Part shown: positions 47,543-58,886 of the stretch, in pieces | Layout of the letters: each line of letters opens with the position of its first letter | Position numbering within the stretch: position 1 is the stretch's first letter | DNA from: Cudoniella acicularis | Lineage: Eukaryota; Ascomycota; Leotiomycetes; Helotiales; Helotiaceae | DNA: 64,000 nt | Direction of reading: 5' to 3' | Assembly: GCA_013054445.1 (NCBI GenBank) | Contig: JAAMPI010000056.1 | Coordinates: 1 to 64,000, forward strand | Position numbers and translations under genes: made by a program | The notes under the pieces: model-generated | The model's database searches: none | Told to the model about the DNA's origin: nothing | Seen by the model: the letters and a program-made list of their open reading frames with translations, nothing else

Positions 47543-48122
47543 ATGTCCCAACAACAACCATTCCCCGCAAACACAAACATAAACGCAAACACAGACACAA
47601 GCACAACCCAGCAATACCAGCAGCAGCAAGCACAAACCATGCCCCCGCCCTCAAACTCAAACGCAACATCAGAAACAACACAAATGCATACCTCTGACCG
47701 CCTTCCAACTCCCACCCTGTCACTACCAACACCAATGCTCCCACAATAACAGGAAATACCGTCGATCCTGCAAATACAAATACAGCTACAGCTACGGGGA
47801 CGAGAAAAACGAGAAGTACGATGGATAAAATCAAAGACGCGGGCAAGGACGCAGGTGGTATTGTGGCAGCTGTTCATGGTATAGGGGAGAGGCTTAGAGG
47901 GGAGTTTAGTGCTGGGGTTGATAGGACTTTTGGGGAAGTGAGAATCTCTGTTTTATTCTTATTTTGCACTTTCTACGTCGTCTTTTTGTGTTTTGTCTTT
48001 TGTGGTTCCTGCACTTGCCTAGTTGCTTAGTTGCATTTGGGTTGATGTTTGTGTTTGTTTGAAAGGAGAGGAATTTTAGCGGAAGAGAGGCGATTCTCTC
48101 GTGCATTGAGAAACAAGAATAA
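47543..48122 (+). CDS. Small Gln/Thr/Asn-rich protein with conserved KIKDAGKDAGG helix; frame unresolved
   Basis: An N-terminal low-complexity part (MSQQQPFPANTNINANTDTS, 47543 on) lies in one frame. The part from about 47698 (HPVTTNTNAPTITGN, then STMDKIKDAGKDAGGIVAAV, HGIGERLRGEF, GVDRTFGE) lies in the next, so one base appears missing between about 47695 and 47749. The second part splices at 47939 (donor GTGAGA) to 48066-48122, adding ERNFSGREAILSCIEKQE. The KIKDAGKDAGG...HG.GE..RG.F...VDR pattern is what I recall of small conserved fungal proteins of unknown function, probably an amphipathic helix. Alternatively translation starts at ATG 47821, giving 57 residues, with the upstream frame acting as a leader ORF. 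Confidence 0.55.
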
Positions 48123-48637
48123 AGAGGGAAAACCGAATGCTTACATGTGCGAAAATATAGGCAGGGGGAAGAGTCAAGAATAAGAATATTGTGAATAAGG
48201 GCTATGATAAAATGACGACTGGGAGATTTGGTGGTATGACGAAGGAGAGAGAGAGTGTGGTTCCTAGAACGGGCAATCAGAATCGGAGGTTTTAGAGAGG
48301 TGGCGAAGTGCAAAAAGGAGTTGGGGAAGAATGTACTACTGTATGCGTATACGTCATGAATTTCAGTTTTGGTAGAGTGAACTCAGTAAAGCGAGATGGG
48401 TGTCAGGATTGTTATAGGATGAGCGACAGGCTATATTCGTGAATCAAGAAAATTCTTAGAATTGGTGGAAAATGCACTGGCTCATTGCTTCATAACTATA
48501 TGCTTTGCTTATTCGTAAGTAGCCACATTTCATTTCCTCGCGTGCACTGTGCGTCTCATTTGCACTTTAGACTTGCTTGTGCAATTTTTCATCCATCAAA
48601 TCAAACTCCAAATTCCAAAATGTGAATAGAGATTAAT
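48123..48637. other. Intergenic between convergent genes
   Basis: About 515 bp of 3' flanking sequence; nothing recognised. Confidence 0.5.
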
Positions 48638-49993
48638 TTAAGAAGACTCGAGCTTCTTCTTGAGGATATCCTTGAGGGTGACAGCATCGGCAGCAAACTT
48701 GCTAATACCTTCTCTCAACTTCTCAACAGCCATCTGATCCTCGTTGAAATCGAAGCGGAACAGTGATTCATCATCGATGTAGGATTTCCTCTCGAGATTT
48801 AGGCTAGAGGCGGCTGCGGCGTCAAGCTTCTTTGGTACGGCCTCAGTTGATCCAATCAAGTCTTCGAGGAGATTGGGCTAAATCGGGTCAGTAAAGTTTT
48901 GATTATAGGTAAGAATACACATACAGAAATGGTCAAGTAATCGCAGCCAGCCAACTCAGTGATCTCACCAACACTTCGGAAAGAGGCACCCATAACAATG
49001 GTCTTGTATCCGAATTTCTTGTAGTAATCGAAAATTGCCTTGACAGACGCAACTCCTGGGTCTTCCTCCTTTGAGTAGGTCTTTCCGGTCTTTGCCTTGT
49101 ACCAATCGAGGATACGGCCGACGAAAGGTGAGATAAGGAAGGTACCAGCCTCAGCAGCGGCAATAGCTTGGACTTGCGAGAACATGAGAGTAAGGTTAAC
49201 GTTGATTCCGTGATCACGTTGGAGGATACGAGCAGCTTGGATTCCCTCCCATGTTGAGGCAATCTTGATCAGGACACGGGACTTGTCAATACCGATGGAT
49301 TTATAAAGCTGCGGTTTAATTAGTCTCCGATATTCTTGAAAAATTGTTCATTATAACATACGTCGATAATGTGGAGGGCCTTGTCGACTGAACCCTTAAT
49401 GGAGAACGAGAAGACAGCATCAACCTCAGTTGAAACCTTTCCGGGAACGATAGCTAGAATCTCCTTTCCGAACTCAACCAACAGACGATCGAGTGTAGCA
49501 TCAACCTTCTCGTCAATTGTGCTGCCGTGTTCCTTGCCGTAAGCAACAGCTACGTCGATAAGCTTGGCATATTCAGGTTTCTTGGTTGCGGCGAGGATGA
49601 GGGAGGGGTTGGTGGTGGCATCTTGAGGCTTGTATTTGCCGATGGCTGTGCGAGATTAGTATCTTCTGTGCTGGAGTACGGATTCTGCAAATTGATTGCT
49701 GAGGAGGGGATGATAGAGGCGAAGAGCTAGCAGGAGGCCTTACATGCGAAATCACCTGTGGACAACAGATCAGCTTCGCATCAAACAATAATCGACTGGA
49801 GAATACGTACCAGAGTCACTGACGACAGTCTATACACCATAAATTGTTAGTAAGCTCTTTGCAGACTCAATCAACAGATATTGCCGTCAAACAAGAAATG
49901 TCTCAACACATTGAAGAGCTCTTTGATTCCTGAAAGAAAAGCGGAATAACTTACGGTGCCAGAGGCCTTGAGCTGTTCCAAAGAGTTTGACAT
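48638..49993 (-). CDS. tal1: Transaldolase, 325 aa, six exons including 19-nt and 12-nt micro-exons
   Basis: Exons 49993-49955, 49829-49811 (19 nt), 49755-49744 (12 nt), 49645-49362, 49308-48925 and 48877-48638 join in one frame to 325 residues, the family size. Landmarks: [55 protein letters not shown], the Schiff-base lysine in [40 protein letters not shown], and [15 protein letters not shown]. The enzyme transfers a dihydroxyacetone unit between sugar phosphates in the non-oxidative pentose phosphate pathway. The two micro-exons encode TVVSDSG and DFAS across split codons; each has clean AG/GT borders. The 12-nt exon is flanked by introns of 55 and 98 nt. Confidence 0.96.
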
Positions 49994-52114
49994 GATTGCA
50001 ATTCGGGTGTGGGTATCTCAGAGTGCGAGGTTGTGGATGCGATGAAATGGTATGAAGGAGGAAAAGTTGTGGCAGACGAAGAGATTTTGTTGTTGAGGCT
50101 TTATTTAGGTGGTGGTGGTGTCGGAGACGTCCAAACACGCAGGCGGGGTCGCAGTGGCAGCTTTCGCACCTCGCTCAGTGAGCTATCGTCATAAGAGATG
50201 TAGTGGGGGGTTACTAAGCACATAGCAGGGGTTGACGGTCTCTGGCGGGCAAATCAGACACAGCGCCATCTCGGCCACCGGAGTCCTGCTGTGCTTGCTG
50301 CCATGCGAGAGGACCTAGAGGTTCGTCTCACAGCCCTTGCGGACCATCCGGACCAGCTTTTTTCTAAGAATTATGTGTGTGTTACAAGTCTAGCTCAAAT
50401 GTATCGTCAGCCAGCTTCTCCGAGTGCTGCTCCGAGGGTTGTCATCTCTCATGATCTTTTCTTTGTCGTCGCGATCGCAAAGAAGTCCCTCGAAACATCC
50501 CACCTTTTGCACCACTGGCCGGCCCTGGCCCCCTTTTCCTTTTGCTTGAGAGCCAAGCACCAACATCCACCCCACCGGACAAATTCGGTTTGCTGTGTTC
50601 CGACTGAAGGGTCACCGTTTCCGCCGATCTAGAATGGCATCGAAAATGTCAGCAACACGCCTTCGGAGACTTTTGGGCTCTGTATTCAGCCAAAATTGGC
50701 CATGAAGGAAATTTGAAGTCGTGAGATGAATTGGTCTCTATCTCTCCTCGAACTTCCTCAACGCCGGCTGCAACAATTGCTCTTACCGCCTAAAACGCCT
50801 TCGACACGTCGACGCTGGGGACCCCTCCGCGGAACGGAGCTGTCAATCACGTTGGAGAAAACTGCGTCTAATTCGCTGGGAAGAGTGTCATGTTCATACC
50901 CTGGTGCTTCTCGAAGTTGATGGAATAATTGCGAGCTTTTCCTCGGTGAAATACATCACGATATGTTCGTGATCGGCCTTTAAGTTTTTGAATCTTGCTG
51001 TACAAACAAATTCCCCTTCCAAGACTCGGTTTGGACCGTCAGCTATTTTCTATGATTTCGTTACTATCTATCCATGTGACTCTGTTCTGTCCGTCTTCAC
51101 CAGGGTTCAGGGGTCTCGCCCACATTCATTTACAAATATCAATGTATCTCTTCCCCTGATTCGGTTTATTACAAATGGCCTTACTGGCATCAAGGAATGA
51201 TTGTCACTAGTAACGCCGCCGTTGCAACTGTCAACGTGATGTAGAAAATAATTCCCGTCATGGCGATTTGCAAGGTAGCCAGTGGCTGTTTTTTCATAAA
51301 TATAAAATCTTTACTAGGATAAAACATAGGGTGAGGCCGAGCATAAATTGAAAAGGTGGTGAGAGGAAAATGGAAAGCCTTGCAGCTCAGAGGTAAAAGC
51401 TACTAGCTTTGCTTGTACATTTTTGCCTCTCCTTGAATTACACTTTCCTTTCCTCGGTGTTCTCATGTATTTATTCTTTCGAACTTGATAGTATGATGGA
51501 GATATTCGCCGTGCAATAGTGCTGGCACCAGAGAAGGCAAAACGGTACTATAGTCATAACTCGTAGAAGCCCAAAATTTATTGGTTAGGAAATTGCACTA
51601 CAAATTTATTTTACAGAAATCTCAAATCACAACATTGCCGACATAAGGTCAAGTTTTGCTAGCCTGTTAAATGCCACTTGGCATGGATTAAAAGAAGACT
51701 GGTACTCGAGCACCGCAGAACTAGTTTATTTCACGGCGATTTGAAAAACGATCAGTTTAGTTGCTGAAATTGGAATGAAACATCTCTCTCGTGGCAAGAA
51801 TAATTACAAATTGGACTGAGTGACCGACGAAAGATATCGAAAAAGAAACCTTCACTGTTAATGGATTTTAGATTTTAATCTCGGAGCCGATTTCCTATGA
51901 AAAATGGGTTCGAAGAGGAATACTTGATATCGCGTCAGTGGCGTTGCGATTCAGCGCTGATTGGCTGCCTGAAGCCAAGCGACATCAGTCGAATCGACAA
52001 CTCGAAACTTTCTAACTTCATCAGCCTTGTCTGAAAAGTAAGGAGACCTCGCGTTACTCCTCCACGCCCACGATCCAATGGGGTATCGATAGCACGACCA
52101 AGATAGCCTTCACC
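49994..52114. other. Divergent intergenic region (transaldolase / MTG1)
   Basis: About 2.1 kb with no supported gene; 51200-51930 has almost no open frames and is AT-rich. The left part upstream of the transaldolase gene contains a GGTGGTGGTGGTG tract near 50108. Small open frames at 50291-50632 and 50726-50920 lack any domain. Confidence 0.45.
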
Positions 52115-53211
52115 ATGGCACAATTTATTCCACGAGCCGTCTTCCCGACGCAACTGTCCTTACCGCGTTCATATTTCCTTGGCCATCATGCCTCCGGTCT
52201 TTCCAAAATGAAGACTATGCTCTCCTCAATCGACATCATAATCGAATGTCGCGACTACCGCGTGCCACTCACTTCCCGAAACCCCCTGTTTGAACAATTG
52301 CTCTCTGGTCGAAATCGACTTGTCATTTATACGAAGCGGGATCTAGGTAACCAGGGGCATTTCTCTGACAGACAGGTTTGTCCAATTCCACTGCTCGAGG
52401 ACCGAATAAATTGCTGACAATCGCGATGCGGAAATAGAGAGAAGATATAATAAGAGATTGGCATGCGCCCAACCCCACTCTCTTCACAGACCATAAATCG
52501 AAACAAGATATTAAAACCGTTTTAAACTTCACAAAAAACGAAGCCATACATTTGAACAACCTTCTTGGGACGCGTATACTAGTTGTTGGCATGCCAAATG
52601 TTGGAAAATCTTCGCTACTGAATGCTTTGCGGATGGCTGGTGTAAAGAAGGCGAAAGCTGCTTTCACTGGTGCTCAGCCAGGTATTACTAGAAAGATTGC
52701 TAGCAGTGTCAAGATTGTTGAAAAGGACGAGGAGAAGGGCATAGAAGCTGTATATTTGCTTGATACGCCGGGTGTGTTTGTGCCATTTGTGCCTGATGCC
52801 GAAGCTATGTTGAAACTGGCATTGGTTGGAAGTGTGAAAGATACGATTATTGCACCTGTGACATTGTGCGATTATCTACTTTTCCACATCAACAAGCAGC
52901 CTGGCGGACAAGATCTGTACAAAGAATATTGCCATCCAACGAACAACATTATCGAATTACTTGAAGGGGTATGCCGAAAGACAGGAAGATTGGGAAAGGG
53001 TGGCGTACCAGATACAGACGCTGCGGCACTCTGGATAATCCAGAGATGGAGACAGGGGAACATGGGCAAATTTGTGTTGGATGAAGTAGAGGAGGATGGT
53101 CTAGCGAGGAAGATGAATGAGGAAGTAGCGATAAGTGTTAGCCAGGCACGGAAACAGAAGAAACAGGAACAGATGGCCCGGTCGAAAGCCAAACATGCTG
53201 CAACAATTTAA
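52115..53211 (+). CDS. mtg1: Mitochondrial ribosome-assembly GTPase Mtg1 (YlqF/RbgA family), 344 aa
   Basis: Exons 52115-52375 and 52438-53211 with a 62-nt intron (donor GTTTGT, acceptor AAATAG). The GTPase motifs are in the circularly permuted order that defines the family: G4 TKRD (about 52331-52342) first, then G1 GMPNVGKSS (52588-52614), G2-like QPGITR, and G3 DTPGV (about 52761-52775). Before G4 is the conserved IIIECRDYRVPLTSRNPLFE. The N-terminus (MAQFIPRAVFPTQLSLPRSY) is basic and hydroxylated, fitting a mitochondrial presequence. The C-terminal ANTAR-like helical region and a basic tail (ARKQKKQEQMARSKAKH) follow. It assists assembly of the large mitoribosomal subunit. Confidence 0.93.
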
Positions 53212-53479
53212 AATAATTCATGGCATATGTACCTGTGGCACTTTAAAGGTCAAGCTTACAAGCATTGCATGGAGTTTGGAGAAATCCCCTCTTTGTTAGT
53301 TCATTGCCTTCTGCATAGAGACTATCCATGCACAATTGGTATGTCCAATCCCCAAGTAATATCCTTCTCCTCCGACTTAGATTAGCATCGAACAGGGTTC
53401 AGCCTTCTCCACGCCATACTCCGGATTTTCGAATACATGCAAAAGCAGAAGACATTAAAAGATATAAAACCGCTATATA

Positions 53480-54890
53480 CTACTTGAATTCCGCTCGAAC
53501 GGCAAGCATTTGTTGCTGGCTTTCAAAACGGCCCGAAAGGATATTCTGGTGTTCGCCGCCGATTATCGAGTTCTTCTTCCATCGTTCCGGACAAGTCGTC
53601 GTGCTTGCTTTCGAGGTGTTTCGCATCTCCCTTCTGAGCTCGAAAGAAAGAGTGTCCCCGGCCAGCGTACGGCATCCATCGACATCGCATTTATAAATCG
53701 TACAACAGGCGAACCGCTCCCATCGATTGAAATCTTCCTTCACTCGGCGCCGACGCTGTGCAACGAGGAGGGAGGCAAGCTGCCTTAGATCATCTTGAAC
53801 TGTGGGCCTGAGTAGCTCATCCCTGGTGCGTTGTTCTATGTATTCTAAGGTTCTGCATTTCCCTCCCTCTCCGTCGTCCCTGCTTTCCTTCCACTCATCA
53901 AGCTTTACCTTACCAAGACCAGTCTCTACTTCCGGTGGGTATGGTCTGAATATGAATGGACCATCTTGAATCCTAAACACGACTCCCTCCGAGTTGGTCG
54001 TTCCAAGGCCTTTCTGAATGGCGAATACTGCCCTTTCTTCTAGTCAGCATAGGCTATATCTGCGGTACTTTTGATGCTATGCTTACGTTCGACATAAATC
54101 CCCTGGCGCTGGGAAGAGCGAAAATTTAGCCTCTCCTTGGATTGCACTTCCTGGTGTTCGTTCGTCCACGAGATCATTTATTGCTTGTATTAATGGCCTC
54201 TTGCTATATTTGTATCGAGGGCGTCCCATAATCCTAAAAAGTCGAGAGTTCTTGAAGATAGATCCCCCTATGTTCTTATATATTTTGCGACATTCGGCAA
54301 CTGACATCCACCACCGTCCAAGCATCGTGGCAATGAGTCTGCAAGAAGAAGTTAGCGCAGAGTTGTTAGTTTTCTCGAGCAAAAATACATACTCACCAGT
54401 ACTGGTCCCTATCATATAGTCTGCGATTCATTAGCTGATATTGGTGTAGCAAGTTTAAGCACTTACCGAAATAATGACATGGCAAATACTCGATGCGATT
54501 AGCCCTTTGATTACTCTGGGATCGTAGAAATAATGGTTTCTGACAGGGCTCAAAGCTCGACGTATGTTTCTCCTGATACGATTTCTCTTTGTCACCAATG
54601 AGAATCATAAGTTCTTCAATCATAAGAAAGCTCGCGTATCCTCGTATGCCTCCACCATCTTCCGGCATCTCAAGTCAGCATATAGCACATTACATGATCA
54701 GCAAAACGTACCACAAGTGAGGACACTCTTCTGTTGCCAGCTTGGAGATGCTGGTAGATGCTGGCAGATGCTGTAACGGGTCATCTCGCATGGAACCTGC
54801 TTCAATCTCTAGCTCTTCAGAATTCTCTGGAGCATCCATCGCAGTTGCTTCTTCAGTCCTAGGGGAGATTTCGTCATAATTGTCGGACAT
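53480..54890 (-). CDS. Patatin-like phospholipase gene with internal loss of the catalytic-Asp segment
   Basis: Exons 54668-54467, 54420-54393, 54338-54087 and 54032-53480 join in frame: PEDGGGIRGYASFLMIEELM (oxyanion loop), CHYFDYMIGTSTGELIATML (nucleophile Ser in GTSTG), MSVAECRKIYKNIGGSIF, then DLCRTAVFAIQKGL and FRIQDGPFIFRPY. In intact patatins about 150-180 residues with the catalytic Asp (DGG) and the NNP motif come next. Here FRPYPPEVETG leads directly to GLGKVKLDEWK, RTLEYIEQRTRDELL, LVAQRRRRVKEDFNRWERFA and a C..H-like tail (CTIYKCDVDGC), the usual C-terminus of fungal patatins. No DGG is present. A possible first exon (54890-54712, MSDNYDEISPRTEEATAMDA) ends out of phase, so the start is unsure; ATG 54668 may be the start. 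Probably catalytically dead. Confidence 0.7.
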
Positions 54891-55930
54891 CTTGAATTTA
54901 GAGCCATGAAGGGACGGATAATGGCAAATTCTCCCGCTGACGGAAATTTACCCTTGCTATCGGTCGACCCGTAGTTTAAGATATCTTAAGAATCGACTTC
55001 AGTGGACTTCTCCTCCTCGAAGCTGTCTGAGATATGAGCCTCGTCAACAGCTACTAACCACACACGGCTGTGGTGGCAAGCTGCAGCTTTGAAAGACCTC
55101 CACACTCGAAGTTCCAATAAGAAAAGAAAGTAAACGGTTCACCGACCTTATTAAGACAGAGCTCTTTCCACATCCTCACACCTGATCGGTGCATGCAATG
55201 TTTCTCGATAACATGTGAACGAAGTATGCTTACTCTGGTCTCCCTGCCACTCCATCCCTGATTCGGATTCCAAAGACGCCAACCGCCTCCAATTGTAGAG
55301 CGACGAGTTAGGTTTTCGGTTCTTTGATACACTCTCCTGACGTAACATCACATTGAATATGTGCGTTCTGTCCTTCCAAGAATTAAGTGGTCTCTTAGGG
55401 ATGATCTACCATCAGCGGCCTTGAGCCTTAAGGAGGCAGGGTGGGGAATGACTAGCATGATCCTATCAAACTCATTGCCATTGTTAGATTTTCCCTTTTT
55501 TTTTCCGGAGCAAGGCTGGTTTTAAACCACACTTGACGCGCCGTGTTGTTCTAGTGTGGTGGGTGATTCAACCGGTTCAAAGTTGAGAAATGACTTACCG
55601 GAACTCACTGCTAAGGGTTTTATCTCACAAGTCTCACTTGTCATTTCGTAGGGCGTGTTTCGAGGTTCAAGAGTGGTTCAAGAGTGGTCAAAAGACGCGG
55701 GAAAGACTTGTCAGCGTGCGAAACGAGTGTAAAATTCGAGGAAGGCGCATCCCGAGTGTCATTTATGAGACATTGAGAAATTCTGATCCAAATACCTGGA
55801 GGTAGGAACTCAGTAGGCAGTCCCATATTTTGGAGCCCCCTTTAACGATAAAGAGGGCGATCGTCATCTCATTTGGTCTTTCTCATTCATCTCTTTTGGG
55901 TCCAAGTCAGATCTTTCAAACCTTACAATT

Positions 55931-57074
55931 TTGCCGTATAATTCAAGAGTAATTCCTGAGCCGTCCCCATCACCAGTCGATCGTCGCCTTACACATTCTA
56001 CAGATTCTGCTGTTGCAGGATTAGACGCTCAGAAGTTCGAAAACTCTGGGAAGTCTCAGCGACTTGTCTCTATACTCTTCAATTCAGTGTGGGAAAGAAT
56101 TAATCAAATTAATCAATCAATAATCTAATCTAATCTAATCAAATAACCTTGATTAGAATATGATTAGTGGTTTCTAATATAGCTTGATTAGATTAGATTA
56201 ATTAATCAATTAATAATCGATTAATTTGATTAATCGCTTAGTCAGCAAGACTTTCTTAATATTTATAAGAAATATAAGTATTATATAAGCTTCTTATCTC
56301 TTCTTCTATAAGCACTCTTTCTACTAATTTTATTTAGGTAGAAATAGGTAAGGTAGGACTATAGTAGGGGTAATTAGGGGGGGGGCTGGGCTTGTAGCCT
56401 TAGGCTATAAAAGAGAGTAAGAGAGAGGGTTAGAGGGTAAGAGTATAGAAGAGAGGCATAAAAGCTAGCTTAATAATATATATTCTTCTTAGCGTTTTGA
56501 TTATATAATACAAGACTACTTATAAGCAAAAATATATAGCTTAGTGTACATATGTTTCTTTATTTACTCCCGTGATCATATTAATCAATTATTCTTGATT
56601 AGATTTTGATTAACGCCTCAAAATGTTGATTAGATTAGATTAGATTAATAGCCATTAATCTAATCTAATCATTTCTCACAATGCCCCGATTTGACACCAT
56701 ACAGAGGAGATGCATTGTTGTTATACAAGATATGCAAAGAACTTCAGACGGTTCTGGTAGAAGAGAGGGCTGTGACCGGAAAACTTCGCACACAACTTGT
56801 ATCGTCTGTTCTCAAGATTAAGTCCGACACCGATGTCAAGGTAGAGAGATTACATTCGGATATTTCAGAGAACGATTTCTTTACCAAGGATGAGACGACT
56901 AGGGCAATGGAGTTTAGTCCATCTAATAATTCCTTGGGGATTCGCCAGCTTCGAGGCATGAGAAGTAACCAAATACACCTCTCTTTCACCACTCCATTCT
57001 TTCCCATTTTCTTAGTTTATATGCTAACTCACCCCTTTCGAAGGAAGCAATTACATCGAAGCCGATCTCCCTAG
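55931..57074 (+). pseudogene. Unknown ORF interrupted by a hAT-type MITE
   Basis: The frame ending in SGKSQRLVSILFN (to 56084) and the frame beginning TPYRGDALLLYKICKELQTV (from 56692) become continuous if the 599-bp element at 56085-56683 and one 8-bp target copy (56684-56691) are removed: the T at 56084 plus TG at 56692-56693 makes a Leu codon and the frame carries on to 57074. The rejoined protein of about 179 residues has a charged, probably coiled middle (KICKELQTVLVEERAVTGKL, then KSDTDVKVERLHSDISEND). I recognise no family and there is no ATG at the left end of the frame, so further exons upstream are likely. Confidence 0.55.
56085..56683. mobile_element. Non-autonomous hAT-like element (MITE), 599 bp
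   Basis: The left end reads CAGTGTGGGAAAGAATTA and the right end, on the opposite strand, CATTGTGAGAAATGATTA: 14 of 18 positions agree and the CA.TG start is the hAT consensus. Flanking 8-mers are CTTCAATT (56077-56084) and CCCCGATT (56684-56691); they match at 5 of 8, and all three differences are C/T or G/A transitions. Subterminal regions are full of TTAATC/TAATC repeats, as in many hAT elements. The interior has no transposase frame and includes a G9 tract at about 56377-56386. It splits a reading frame. Confidence 0.75.
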
Positions 57075-58886
57075 CTTTCACTGGTAGTCCGACACAGTAT
57101 ACCTCTATTTCGTAAACTCGTCGCCCACCACGAAAGGAGAAAAACCTCAAGTTCTCGTCTTGAAGAAGAAACTGGACCCTTCCGTCGCATCCAAAAGGGA
57201 CTTGGATTTCTTTCGCGCCATTAAATTGGGCCATCTTGGTTGGAGGATCAGGGTGGAGAGGATTACGGGGAAGATTAGTGTGCTGTATGTTTATTCTCTG
57301 CAAACGACACGGTACATCGAGAAGAGTGCTGTTGTTGGACATCTAGAAAGGGTTTGAGGGGAGGAAAACTGAAATATGGCTTGTTTGGCAATGCAAGCCT
57401 CAACCCTCATCACCAACAAACAACCCCTCGAGTGACCGCAACCTCCAACACACCAACCACCCCAGCCTCCCCCCCTTGCCGCCCTCCCAACACCACGGCC
57501 CTCTCTCACACAATCACGACCACAAACCACATCCCGAAACAGCACACTAATAACTCTGCTATTAAGCACTCTAAATCCCCTTCTAAGCCGCGGCTCATCC
57601 TCAGGCAATCTCACAGCAACCTATCTCACCCCACCACCAACCAAGGATTCAGTGTACTACGGAGGCGCAAGCGTGTGGGGATCTGTTTGTTTTGGTGATG
57701 GTTTTCTCTTAATTGATTTATATATCCGCTGTTGTAGCTCAGTTAAACCACATTCTTTAGGCGATGTGTCACGAATTTATTAGAACGATCACAGATTATG
57801 AGTTAATGGTTGAGTTCAAAGAATGATGTCTAGCTGTTCTCCAATGTGATACTTCAACTTTAATTTGGGAAAGCTGGACTTCGTCATCTTTTCAACACCA
57901 TACTCTGAAAAAATGGACTGGAAAAGGATATTCTGAGTACTTTCTGACCGATTGCTGTTCAGCCGGAGCTTCACCGGCTTGAATTTTGATTCTCATCTAT
58001 TAATCACAAGTCGTCTACACCGCAAAATGGCGGAGAGCCCCGAATTTTTGGCACGACACCAATTAAGGTAGACCCCCTACCTCCAGCAGATGTGCAGTAT
58101 GAAGTCTGCCGCTACATAGAAGTCTTAGCCAAAAATACATGGCGTGACTCGAGTAGATAAGGCAATCTGTCAAAGCAGCAACCTTCTTAGTGGAGGCTGA
58201 ATGGGTCGCATGACAACGAGTATGAACATCGGATACGGGTTGGAATCTCGTTCGTCTTAGACTTTTGCTTCTTCGACGATGCGGGTGCTGACGGAAGCGG
58301 TTGCTGCCGCTGCTGTGTTGGTTCTGAAAGGAGAGGCCGAGGTTGAAAGGTAGCTGTGCAAGACATAGGTTACACAAGGCGCTGGGGAGGAAAATAAATA
58401 AGAAGTCATCCAAGGTTTCGTTTTCCGGTGGATAAGCACGATTTTGCCAGTTGTTAGCCGCACAGTGGAGAACGTGATACCGGTACGGATGTGTTGTCTC
58501 ACTTGAAGGCTGCGTGGCCGGGATGCAAAAACATGGCTTTGAAGCGCAGCAAGATGCTTGGTCACCGGTCGAATCTGACTGTGGAGTTTAAACGTCTCTA
58601 TTAATCGGAACATGACGTCTAAACCCCTAGACGAGTAGAACAAGAAAATGCGCCTTGGCGCCGTTCGTTTTTGACCAGATACGTGGTGATTGGGAACTCC
58701 ACTTGGGTATCAGCCTTCAGATACTCCAAGGGCTACTCGAAAAGTGTTGTAGACTGACCGTGGCAGGATACTCGAATTGAGTTGTAGAACTCCCCTGAGT
58801 TTAGTACAAGAGTACTGAGCAGTACTGAGCAGTATTGAGCGAAAGGAATATCACTAATGCTGATCTTACAAAAATATTATCTTGAC
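57075..58886. other. No gene firmly supported
   Basis: Open frames on both strands overlap. Minus 57342-56986 (118 codons; MAQFNGAKEIQVPFGCDGRV inside) and minus 58643-58257 (128 codons, basic Ser/Arg-rich start that could be a mitochondrial presequence) are the best candidates, but neither shows a domain. 57420-57540 is C-rich low complexity. Confidence 0.4.

Noticed and set aside
2068..54890. The NLR and the patatin gene as one immune-type system
   Set aside because: They are about 48 kb apart with unrelated housekeeping genes between; both families occur in many copies in fungi, so the link is not supported.
56085..56683. TTAATC/TAATC repeats considered as telomere-like DNA
   Set aside because: The repeat is not the fungal TTAGGG unit, occurs in both orientations, and is explained as subterminal sequence of a hAT element.
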